Below the pieces are notes generated by a model. That model was not told the DNA's origin, ran no database searches, and saw nothing but the letters and a program-made list of their open reading frames with translations. A stretch of 8,291 bases of DNA from an uncultured Collinsella sp. (lineage in GTDB: Bacteria > Actinomycetota > Coriobacteriia > Coriobacteriales > Coriobacteriaceae), in NCBI GenBank assembly GCA_902489515.1, contig CABUAL010000070.1, forward strand, positions 1 through 8,291, read 5' to 3'. The position numbers were made by a program, and so were the translations under genes. Below, in pieces: positions 1-6,046 of the stretch (the stretch's first letter is position 1; each line of letters starts with the position of its first letter).

Positions 1-270
1 TCCCAATGACTGCATCGCTGCGCTCGGCTGTGCCTTTGCGCAAGAAAGAAATATACGGGAAGTCCCGCCGTGACGCAAGCCCTAATTATGACTTTTTTGA
101 AATTCAGTCAAATACGGCCAACACGTGAAGGACCTGTGAAGCACCAGCGACACCTACGGCGTCAAAGCCCGTAAAACATCCCACATCTACCGCTGGTAGA
201 TTACAACAATGCAGCACTCACGGCTGATGGCACAATCGAACCGTCATCATTGCACGGATATCGAGGCACC
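1..270. other. Gene-free left edge
   Basis: No supportable coding region is seen on either strand. The frame of the downstream plus-strand gene is closed by a TAA at 172-174, so that gene cannot extend far upstream. A short stretch at about 149-199 could encode a 16-residue peptide ending in TAG, but it is too short to call. On the minus strand there is a TTGACT box (about 111-116) followed by an AT-rich CATAAT-like box (about 90-95). The spacing is about 15 bp, shorter than usual, so a promoter firing leftwards is only a weak possibility. A small hairpin (cggga/tcccg) lies near 57-68. Confidence 0.4.
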
Positions 271-681
271 ATGGACGAAGAGCTTGATTACCTATGGGAG
301 ACCCTGGGCCTCGAGATTACTGCTGACCTTTGGCCCGAACGGGACAAAATCCATCCCACACTGCGCCCCGCCATCACGGTGATGCAGGCAAAATACCGCC
401 GTGCATCCTTTTTGATCATGCGAGTGTCATGGCACGCGGGACTCCCCGACCTTAAGCGAATCCAGGCAAGCCTCGTCGAGCTGTCCGGTATGCCGACCGT
501 CATATCCGAGGCGCACCTGGAGCAGCGCCAGCGCGAGCGGCTGCAACAGCAGCGGATTCCCTTTATCTGCCCCGGCGTTCAGGCATATCTGCCCTTTATG
601 GACGAGGAGTACTGGAGCGGCAAGCCCAACAAGCACGTAAAGGTCTACGATCCGCACGAATGGGCACAGCTTGAGGATTAG
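271..681 (+). CDS. Hypothetical protein, possible N-terminal domain of a MarR-like regulator family
   Basis: This is a 136-residue soluble protein with no signal peptide or membrane segment. I chose the ATG at 271 because a GAGG lies 4 nt upstream; the frame also opens at a TTG at 250 that has no good ribosome site. The second half contains a Glu/Arg/Gln-rich helix (about residues 82-94), then a motif reading RIPFICPGVQAYLPFMD. From memory, the pattern 'Q-(R/K)-IPFI-PG-Q-YLP' is typical of the roughly 130-residue front domain of proteins often labelled MarR-like regulators, which continue into a helix-turn-helix. Here the frame stops right after that domain and no helix-turn-helix follows, so it may be a stand-alone domain or a truncated remnant. 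It is the only confidently placed plus-strand gene and converges on the ArsC-like gene. The function is not known. Confidence 0.6.
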   Translation: MDEELDYLWETLGLEITADLWPERDKIHPTLRPAITVMQAKYRRASFLIMRVSWHAGLPDLKRIQASLVELSGMPTVISEAHLEQRQRERLQQQRIPFICPGVQAYLPFMDEEYWSGKPNKHVKVYDPHEWAQLED

Positions 682-726
682 CGCATATGCCCGCCAGCCG
701 GGATAGTGCGCATGCCCGCCAACCGG
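681..726. repeat. Short direct repeat after the hypothetical gene
   Basis: Two near-identical copies lie at 681-701 (gcgcatatgcccgccagccgg) and 708-726 (gcgcatgcccgccaaccgg). They differ by a two-base AT indel and one substitution, with a repeat period of 27 nt. They begin immediately after the stop codon at 681, and the second copy runs into the first hairpin of the adjacent array. They are probably part of the same repetitive element. Confidence 0.6.
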
Positions 727-895
727 AAAGCTCATCCCGGAATTTACGTCCAGAACGGGACGCGCTTTCCCCTAGAGGCCCCAAACGGAAACCGTATCCC
801 AGATTTCGCGCTCAAACTGGGATACGGTTTCCGCTAGCCCCTTCAACCGGAAACTGCGTCCCGGAATCCGAGCTCAAAACGGGACGCACTTTCCG
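724..895. repeat. Array of three tandem hairpins (REP/BIME-like)
   Basis: Three units, roughly 60 nt apart, each start with (a)aaCGGAAA or aaCCGGAAA and end with TTTCC. Unit 1 pairs 725-739 with 756-770 (15 positions, 2 mismatches). Unit 2 pairs 786-802 with 817-833 (17 perfect pairs, 14-nt loop). Unit 3 pairs 848-863 with 880-895 (16 positions, 1 mismatch). Units 1 and 3 share a GCGTCCCG/CGGGACGC-type core; unit 2 has CGTATCCCAG/CTGGGATACG, so both arms changed together. The loops are similar, with AAT or ATT first and CAAA or AGAA last. The array fills the gap between two convergent genes and ends 6 nt from the arsC-like stop codon. No T-run follows any stem on either strand, so a classical terminator is unlikely. 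Repetitive extragenic palindromes commonly sit in such gaps. Confidence 0.8.
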
Positions 896-901
896 CAGCC
901 A

Positions 902-1261
902 CTACAGCAGCACCTCGGTCCAGGCCGCTTCCTTAAACCCAGGAATCGCAAAGTCGTCGCCCACCAGCAGCGGACGCTTGACCAGCATGCCGTCGGTCGC
1001 CAGCAGCTCGTAGCACTCCCGATCCGTCATGCCCGCATCCAGACGCGCCTTCAGGCCCAGCTCTCGATATTTCATGCCCGACGAATTAAAGAAGCGCCGC
1101 ACCGGCAGCCCCGAACGAGCAATCCAGGTCGCAAGCTCATCAGCCGTGGGATTGTCCAAAACGATATCGCGATCGATATACTCTACCCCATGTTCGTCCA
1201 GCCATGCCTTGGCCTTCTTGCAGGTCGAGCACTTGGGATATTCAACAAACAATACCGCCAT
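902..1261 (-). CDS. Spx/ArsC-family thioredoxin-fold protein (arsenate reductase-like)
   Basis: The protein has 119 residues, a normal length for the ArsC/Spx/YusI group. The N-terminus reads VEYPKCSTCKKAKAWL, with a CxxC pair at Cys11 and Cys14 at the start of the first helix. Further family marks are the DI..NPTADEL stretch (about 32-43), the RRFFNSSGMKYRELGLK segment (about 55-71) and the KRPLLV loop at 95-100 with Arg96 and its neighbouring proline. The family includes glutaredoxin-linked arsenate reductases and Spx-type RNA polymerase-binding regulators. The CxxC looks redox-active, but sequence alone does not separate a reductase from a regulator, and no arsenic genes are nearby. I preferred the ATG at 1261 over an upstream in-frame start at 1345 because AAGGA lies 6 nt before it and homology begins there. 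The start follows the VanZ-like gene by 122 bp on the same strand. Confidence 0.85.
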   Translation of the reverse strand: MAVLFVEYPKCSTCKKAKAWLDEHGVEYIDRDIVLDNPTADELATWIARSGLPVRRFFNSSGMKYRELGLKARLDAGMTDRECYELLATDGMLVKRPLLVGDDFAIPGFKEAAWTEVLL

Positions 1262-1267
1262 GGGATT

Positions 1268-1272
1268 TCCTT
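1268..1272 (-). promoter_or_regulatory. Ribosome binding site deciding the arsC-like start
   Basis: On the minus strand this reads AAGGA, 6 nt before the ATG at 1261. It supports the 119-residue product over the 28-residue-longer reading from 1345. Confidence 0.65.
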
Positions 1273-1383
1273 TCTTAGAGAAAACAGGTGTCTGGAAAAC
1301 TGCACATCGACGACCACTCGCGATTGCAGCCGTTATTGTAGTCAATGTCGAAGCATAGGCAGTCGCGATGTCTCGTCTTAAGG

Positions 1384-1965
1384 CTAGCGCCTCGCATGGG
1401 CGCCGATCGGCCGAGTCGCATGGCGCACCAACGCCGCTGCCAGCAATACCAACAGCATGGCGGTGACATAGCCCGCAGCATCGAATCCTAAATCGATAAC
1501 GTCGAAATGCCTGCCGGGAACAAAGATCTTATGCACCTGGTCGCCAACGGAGCAGGCAGCGCAAAAGAGAAACACAGGCACGCAACGGGAACACACACTC
1601 CATGGACGCCTGGAAAAGCAGACCACGATCACCGAGGCGAACAATCCGACGAAGAAAAACTCTACGGTATGGGCGACGCGACGGACGTTTGCGCCTACCC
1701 ACATGCGAATGGAAGCAAGTCGACCAGGCTGGACCGTCGAGGCAGCCGGATTGGTACTCTCAGTCATGCCGTCCCCCGCCTGAATTTCACCCGTGATGCC
1801 GGTAGCCTGAACGCTCGCAGCCTGACCCTCCACCACGCGCGCGGTGGACTCGCTCAGCAACGACGTCTGCACTGCGTTTTGCTCCGTCAGCACCCAGATG
1901 CCCGCCAGCGTTGCGGCGAACAGAGCGATCGCGGTCCACCCGATTATTTTCTTCATGTGCGCCAA
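1384..1965 (-). CDS. VanZ-like membrane protein
   Basis: The 193-residue protein appears to have four membrane segments. The first is at about residues 7-27, followed by a long Ser/Thr/Ala/Gln-rich loop (28-88) that is probably extracytoplasmic. The VanZ-like core starts at about 93 with RRVAHTVEFFFVGLFASVIV. The strongest evidence is DQVHKIFVPGRHFDVIDLGFD at 142-162, matching the VanZ pattern D-(E/Q)-x-H-x-x-F-V-P-G-R-x(5)-D-x(4)-D. Further membrane segments lie near 128-140 and 164-181. VanZ itself gives low-level teicoplanin resistance by an unclear mechanism; most chromosomal relatives have no assigned role, so no resistance is claimed here. The start is TTG at 1965: GGAGGT lies 6 nt upstream, whereas the ATG three codons later would be 15 nt away. 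Two CxxC motifs (Cys125/Cys128, Cys135/Cys138) flank one membrane segment, which is not a general VanZ feature as far as I know. Confidence 0.75.
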   Translation of the reverse strand: MAHMKKIIGWTAIALFAATLAGIWVLTEQNAVQTSLLSESTARVVEGQAASVQATGITGEIQAGDGMTESTNPAASTVQPGRLASIRMWVGANVRRVAHTVEFFFVGLFASVIVVCFSRRPWSVCSRCVPVFLFCAACSVGDQVHKIFVPGRHFDVIDLGFDAAGYVTAMLLVLLAAALVRHATRPIGAHARR

Positions 1966-1971
1966 AGGCCA

Positions 1972-1977
1972 ACCTCC
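1972..1977 (-). promoter_or_regulatory. Ribosome binding site deciding the vanZ-like TTG start
   Basis: On the minus strand this reads GGAGGT, 6 nt before TTG at 1963-1965. The nearby ATG at 1954-1956 would have a 15-nt gap, so the TTG is preferred. Confidence 0.65.
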
Positions 1978-2071
1978 GTCTTTTTAAATATGAGCGAGTG
2001 TAGCCCCAAATGACATCGTCACCGTATCAAAATTTGAATCGCGACAGGAAGCGACAAAGCGACGCAAACCC

Positions 2072-2677
2072 CTACCCCGCCTCGCGCATCCAGCGATCAA
2101 ACGTCCCCACGCACACGCCCAGGCACTTTGCTGCCTGGCTGCGGGTAATATCGCCTGCCTCATAGCTATCGCGCACTAGCTCAAACTGAGGAGGGCACGG
2201 CTTGCGAGGTCGACCGAAACGGACCCCTCGCGCCCGCGCCGCTGCAATTCCCTCCGCCTGGCGCCGATGGATATTCTCGCGTTCCACCTGCGCCACGTAG
2301 CTCAGCAGTTGCAGCACAATATCGACAATCAGGGTGTTGGTCACATCCGGCGCGCCGCTGGCCCTGACACGTGTGTCAAGCAATGGCATGTCCAACACCA
2401 CAATGGCAACCCCGAGCTCCTTGGTAATGCGCCGCCATTCCTCAAGAATCTCGGAGTAATTACGACCAAGTCGGTCGATAGAAAGCACCACCAGCACGTC
2501 CCCGTCTCCCAGAACGTGCAGCAGCTCGCGATAACGCGGTCGATCGAAGTCCTTGCCGCTCGCATGGTCGGCATAAATATTCGCCGAGCCCACGCCATAG
2601 GCGCCCAGCGCATCCAGCTGCCGATTAAGATTCTGATCGCGCGAACTCACCCGCGCATAACCGTACACCGTCGCCAT
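2072..2677 (-). CDS. Serine recombinase (resolvase/invertase family)
   Basis: This is a small serine recombinase of 201 residues from the ATG at 2677, close to the usual 180-205 for Tn3-type resolvases and DNA invertases. The catalytic domain opens with YGYARVSSRDQN: Arg9 and Ser11 match the active-site Arg and nucleophilic Ser of gamma-delta resolvase (Arg8, Ser10). SIDRLGRN gives Asp68, Arg69 and Arg72, again one residue offset from gamma-delta numbering. A long helix (about 117-150) follows, then a GRPRKP hinge (155-160) and a C-terminal helix-turn-helix (about 175-199, ITRSQAAKCLGVCVGTFDRWM) that binds the crossover site. All key residues are present, so it is probably active. A TTG ten codons upstream extends the frame but has no ribosome site; GGGGAT just before the ATG fits better. 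No transposase is alongside, so whether it resolves, inverts or is a relic is open. Confidence 0.88.
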   Translation of the reverse strand: MATVYGYARVSSRDQNLNRQLDALGAYGVGSANIYADHASGKDFDRPRYRELLHVLGDGDVLVVLSIDRLGRNYSEILEEWRRITKELGVAIVVLDMPLLDTRVRASGAPDVTNTLIVDIVLQLLSYVAQVERENIHRRQAEGIAAARARGVRFGRPRKPCPPQFELVRDSYEAGDITRSQAAKCLGVCVGTFDRWMREAG

Positions 2678-2695
2678 CTCATCCCCGCTTTCTTG

Positions 2696-2739
2696 TAAAC
2701 CTGCCAAAAAGGGACAGGTTTATTTTGGTAGGTTCTACC
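2696..2739. promoter_or_regulatory. Pair of dyads upstream of the recombinase gene
   Basis: Two inverted repeats sit 19 nt and more upstream of the recombinase ATG. The first is taaacctg (2696-2703) and caggttta (2715-2722), 8 perfect pairs around an 11-nt spacer. The second is ggtag (2727-2731) and ctacc (2735-2739) around gtt. Serine recombinases often bind dyad subsites next to their own gene, both as recombination site and operator. That role is inferred from position only; the first dyad could equally be a leader hairpin in the mRNA. Confidence 0.35.
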
Positions 2740-2799
2740 TCTCAAATAGCAGGTAAGCGGGCGGCCGAGCAGACGGCAAGGTAGCCACGATTCAAATGC

Positions 2800-2827
2800 G
2801 AAGGGCGGTCCCGAAAGGCCGCCCTCC
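2800..2827 (-). terminator. Probable terminator of rnr
   Basis: A GC-rich hairpin begins 28 nt past the rnr stop codon. On the minus strand GGAGGGCGG pairs with CCGCCCTTC (9 pairs, one G-U), with two further C-G pairs inside. The following bases are not T-rich (GCATTTGAAT), so it is weaker than the other two terminators in the window, or it protects the 3' end instead. Confidence 0.5.
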
Positions 2828-2854
2828 GCTCCCCCACCATGAGTCGGGATTTGG

Positions 2855-4990
2855 CTAATGGATAAGCTTAAAGTCCAAGTGCCCACGCGTGGTATTGACG
2901 CGCGAGACCTCGACAATCACGCGCTGCCCCAGCTCGTAACGAGTCCCCGTGTCGGCACCTGTGAGCGTAAGCGCGTCCTCGTCGAACTCGAACCACTCGT
3001 TGCCCAGGCTCTTGATCGAAATCAAGCCTTCGACCTGCGTTAGATCCAAGCGCACAAAGAGGCCCATGCTGCTAACCCACGAGACGGTTCCGGCATAGCG
3101 CTCGCCCAGACGGTCCTCATAGTACTGGGCAATCTTGATCTTTTGTGTCGCATGGCTGGCGGCATCTGCCGCGCGCTCGGCATCGCTGCATGCGCGGCAG
3201 ATCTGCGGCAGAATGCGCGGCAGCGACTCGCGCCCCTTGCCGATCAGCCGCGGCGTACGGACCAAGGCGTCCTTGCCGCCGAGCTGCTCGTAGGCCAACT
3301 GCAGTTTGAGCACGCGGTGCACCACCAGATCGGGGTAGCGACGGATGGGACTCGTAAAGTGACAGTAGCACGGCGCGGCGAGCGCAAAGTGGCCCTCGTT
3401 GCGCGGCTTGTACAGCGCGCGCTGCATGCTGCGCAGAAGCAGCATGTTGACGAGCGGTGCGTTGGCCGTACCGGCGGCAGCATCGACTGCGGCCTGCAGC
3501 TCATCGGGACTCCCCAGGGCAATACCGGCAGCACGGCGATCGTCGATGATGCCTAGCTGCGCCAGCGCAACGGCGGCACCGTGCAGGCTATCGGGGCTCG
3601 GATCCTCATGCACGCGATAGCAGGCCTCGATATCACGGTCCGCCAGCCACTCTGCAACGCACTCGTTGGCGAGCAGCATGGCTTCCTCGATAAGCGACGT
3701 GGCACACGAACGCTCACGCGCCACAATCTGCACGGGCACTCCGTCCTCATCCAATAGAGCGCGAATCTCGGCCGTGTCAAAATCGACTGAGCCGCGGGCG
3801 CGACGAATACGACGGCGAAGTTCGGCGAGTTCGTTGGCGGCGACAAGGAAACCGCCGAGGTCGATGTTGTAGCCGCGGGCGGTCTCCTCGCACGCAAGAC
3901 CGCGCTCAAGCGCTTCCTCGCGCGAGGCCTCGGCAGCCGCAACATCCTCGGCCGCACCCTCCAGCACCGAATACTCAACCGCACCGGCACGCACCAGCAG
4001 CGCCTCGGCGCCGTCATAGTCCATACGCACACGCGAGCGAATCACGCTGGGGTACGGATCGTAATGCCGCACGCGACCCCGCTCATCGAGCTCGATATCG
4101 ACGGTAAACGCAAGACGGTCCTCGTCAGGGCGAAGCGAGCACAGGTCACAGGACAGGCGTTCGGGCAGCATGGGAAGCACGCGATCGGCCAGATACACCG
4201 ATGTCGTACGATGGCGAGCCTCAAGATCGATATGCCCGTCCCAAGCCACATAGTGTGAAACGTCGGCGATATGCACACCCAGCTTGTAGCCACCCTCGGG
4301 CGTGCGCTCCAGCGAAATGGCATCGTCAAAGTCGCGCGCGTCGACCGGGTCGATCGTGATGACAAAGCGGTCGCGCAGATCGCGGCGGAGCGGGTCCTTA
4401 AGCGCCGCGGACACATCGAGCGAAAGCCCCTCGGCCTCGTCTAGCGCGGTCTCGGGATAGCTATCGGTATAGCCGTAACGCGCCATCACATATTGAACGC
4501 CCAAATCGGGCGCGTCATCTCCGCCAATGCGGCGTTCGATCGTCACGGTGCCCGATTCCAGGCGCGTCGGGTAGGTCAAAATGCGCGCGACAACGGCATC
4601 ACCCGGGTGGACACCCAGACGATCCGCCGAGGTATCCTCGGGCAAAATGAAGAAGTCGGCCTTCAAGCGCGAATCGAGCGGCTCGATCACACCGAGCGGA
4701 CCGGCGGTCTGGTACGTACCCACCACGCTTATGGCTGCGCGCTCAACTACGCCCTCGATCACGGCGCGACGCTCGCCATGCGGGCTATTCTTAATGCTCA
4801 CGGCAACGGTATCGCCGTCCATGATCTCACGCTTGCCGCGACCCATGACCTTGTAGTCGCCATTCTCGGTTATGACATAGGCACTGTGCTCATGGAGCTG
4901 CACGCGCCCGGTCAGGCTCGGACGGCGTTCGCTGCGCACCGGCCCGCGCTTATTGCGAGCTCCACGCTTATGCTTGTTATTGCGCCCCAT
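2855..4990 (-). CDS. rnr: Ribonuclease R (RNB-family 3'-5' exoribonuclease)
   Basis: The 711-residue enzyme degrades structured RNA processively from the 3' end in the cytoplasm, and in bacteria acts in RNA quality control, including with tmRNA. A basic tail (residues 1-23, rich in Lys and Arg) precedes two cold-shock-like RNA-binding domains (about 25-80 and 90-150). The RNB catalytic domain spans about 195-560. Its metal-binding aspartates are in IDPVDARDFDDA, with Asp214, Asp220, Asp222 and Asp223 spaced as in RNase II and RNase R. A second signature is CHFTSPIRRYPDLVVHR at about 543-559. The S1 domain covers about 628-710. Compared with E. coli RNase R (813 residues), it lacks the N-terminal helix-turn-helix extension and the lysine-rich C-terminal tail; the basic region is at the front instead. 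AGGAGG lies 4 nt before the ATG. It has its own 120-bp upstream gap after the ftsX terminator, so it is probably transcribed separately. Confidence 0.95.
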   Translation of the reverse strand: MGRNNKHKRGARNKRGPVRSERRPSLTGRVQLHEHSAYVITENGDYKVMGRGKREIMDGDTVAVSIKNSPHGERRAVIEGVVERAAISVVGTYQTAGPLGVIEPLDSRLKADFFILPEDTSADRLGVHPGDAVVARILTYPTRLESGTVTIERRIGGDDAPDLGVQYVMARYGYTDSYPETALDEAEGLSLDVSAALKDPLRRDLRDRFVITIDPVDARDFDDAISLERTPEGGYKLGVHIADVSHYVAWDGHIDLEARHRTTSVYLADRVLPMLPERLSCDLCSLRPDEDRLAFTVDIELDERGRVRHYDPYPSVIRSRVRMDYDGAEALLVRAGAVEYSVLEGAAEDVAAAEASREEALERGLACEETARGYNIDLGGFLVAANELAELRRRIRRARGSVDFDTAEIRALLDEDGVPVQIVARERSCATSLIEEAMLLANECVAEWLADRDIEACYRVHEDPSPDSLHGAAVALAQLGIIDDRRAAGIALGSPDELQAAVDAAAGTANAPLVNMLLLRSMQRALYKPRNEGHFALAAPCYCHFTSPIRRYPDLVVHRVLKLQLAYEQLGGKDALVRTPRLIGKGRESLPRILPQICRACSDAERAADAASHATQKIKIAQYYEDRLGERYAGTVSWVSSMGLFVRLDLTQVEGLISIKSLGNEWFEFDEDALTLTGADTGTRYELGQRVIVEVSRVNTTRGHLDFKLIH

Positions 4991-4994
4991 GGCG

Positions 4995-5000
4995 CCTCCT
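4995..5000 (-). promoter_or_regulatory. Ribosome binding site of rnr
   Basis: On the minus strand this reads AGGAGG, 4 nt before the ATG at 4990. It fixes the start and therefore the short basic N-terminus. Confidence 0.7.
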
Positions 5001-5067
5001 AACTATCGATTGCGAACTCCAAAGAGTCTACCCAAATGATTCGCTTTCCTGCCGTCCCCTAGGGATC

Positions 5068-5101
5068 AAAAAACGGGCCGCCCCATAAGAGACGACCCGT
5101 T
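5068..5101 (-). terminator. Rho-independent terminator of ftsEX
   Basis: In minus-strand RNA, AACGGGUCGUC (5101 to 5091) pairs along all 11 positions with the arm at 5082 to 5072, around an 8-nt loop, followed by six U (5073-5068, two of them also in the stem). Two of the pairs are G-U and form only in this orientation; on the plus strand they would be A-C mismatches. It starts 25 nt after the ftsX stop codon. Confidence 0.85.
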
Positions 5102-5125
5102 GGAAGGGATGAATTCCAGGCATGC

Positions 5126-6046
5126 CTACACGCGCAGGTAGCGACGCATGGCGATGGCAGAACCAAAGAGGCCGATAATCACGCCGACCAGAATCAGCGC
5201 AGCATAGGTCACCAGGTAGTACTGCATCGGCAGGGCAAACGACATCCAGCCGATGCTCTCCTGCAAACGCGGAATCATCAGATTGCGCAGCAGCTCCAGA
5301 ACGCCGATGGAAAGCAGCGAGCCCAAAATGGCCTGCAGTACGCCCTCGGTGATAAACGGGCCACGAATGAAGCCGTTGCTGGCGCCGACCAGACGCATAA
5401 TCGCAATCTCACGACGACGCGCCGTAATGGACAGGCGAATCGTGTTGTTGATGAAGATGAATGCGATAAAGGTCAGAAGGCCAACGAGCACCACGGCGGC
5501 GATGCGGATGTAGTTGGTCACCTGGAACAGGCGGCTCACTTCCTCCTGGCCGTACAGCACGCTCGCGTTGACGTCGCCGTCATCCGCGATCTTCTGGAAA
5601 TCGGCATCCTTCTTGAGCTTCTTGGCCGTGCTCTCGACCTGAGACGGATCGTCCATCTCAATCGCAAACGAGGCGGGCAGCGGGTTCTGGCCGTCGAGCG
5701 CGCTCATGGTGGCGTCGGCGTTACCCGACATCTTGCTCGTGTACTCGGCCAGCGCGTCGTCCTTATCCTTATAGGTCACGGACTTGACGTTGCTCCACGT
5801 CTTGAGCTCGGCCTCAAAGGCCTGGATGTCTGCCTGATCGGCGTCATCGCTAATAAAGGCATTAATGACAACCTGATCCTCGACGGTACCGATCACGGAG
5901 TTCAGCATCGCGGAACCCATAATGAACAGGCCGATGATAAACAGCGAAAGGAAGATCGTGATGACGGCGCCGAGCGAGGTAGTCCAGTTACGGAAGAAGT
6001 GGCTGATTGCCTCTTTGAAGGAGTAGCCCACGTTAGTTGGTGCCAT
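5126..6046 (-). CDS. ftsX: Cell division protein FtsX, membrane subunit of the FtsEX complex
   Basis: The 306-residue protein has the normal FtsX plan: a cytoplasmic N-terminus, first membrane segment at about 24-46, a large extracytoplasmic loop (about 50-178), then three more segments near 181-200, 231-252 and 278-298. After segment two comes the family's most conserved stretch, IRLSITARRREIAIMRLVGAS (203-223), the cytoplasmic face that contacts FtsE. The outer loop is Asp/Lys-rich and in Gram-positives this part docks peptidoglycan hydrolases or their adaptors (PcsB, RipC and CwlO are known partners elsewhere); no partner gene is in the window. The reading frame overlaps the end of ftsE by 14 bp, implying translational coupling, with a GGGAGG about 11 nt before the ATG inside ftsE. 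Confidence 0.94.
   Translation of the reverse strand: MAPTNVGYSFKEAISHFFRNWTTSLGAVITIFLSLFIIGLFIMGSAMLNSVIGTVEDQVVINAFISDDADQADIQAFEAELKTWSNVKSVTYKDKDDALAEYTSKMSGNADATMSALDGQNPLPASFAIEMDDPSQVESTAKKLKKDADFQKIADDGDVNASVLYGQEEVSRLFQVTNYIRIAAVVLVGLLTFIAFIFINNTIRLSITARRREIAIMRLVGASNGFIRGPFITEGVLQAILGSLLSIGVLELLRNLMIPRLQESIGWMSFALPMQYYLVTYAALILVGVIIGLFGSAIAMRRYLRV

Noticed and set aside
687..1013. 108-codon plus-strand open frame over the hairpin array
   Set aside because: It runs through the palindromic repeats and into the antisense of the arsC-like gene, with no domain and no plausible start signal.
902..1261. Arsenic resistance operon
   Set aside because: Only an ArsC-fold protein is present; there is no arsB, arsA, arsR or acr3 neighbour, and the Spx/YusI-like subgroup often has no link to arsenic.
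1507..2013. 168-codon plus-strand open frame opposite the vanZ-like gene
   Set aside because: It is antisense to a frame with clear VanZ core motifs and membrane segments; the translated product has no recognisable features.
2041..2063. Three copies of GCGAC within 23 nt downstream of the recombinase gene
   Set aside because: Five-base units are expected by chance in GC-rich DNA, and the spacing is irregular (10 and 8 nt).
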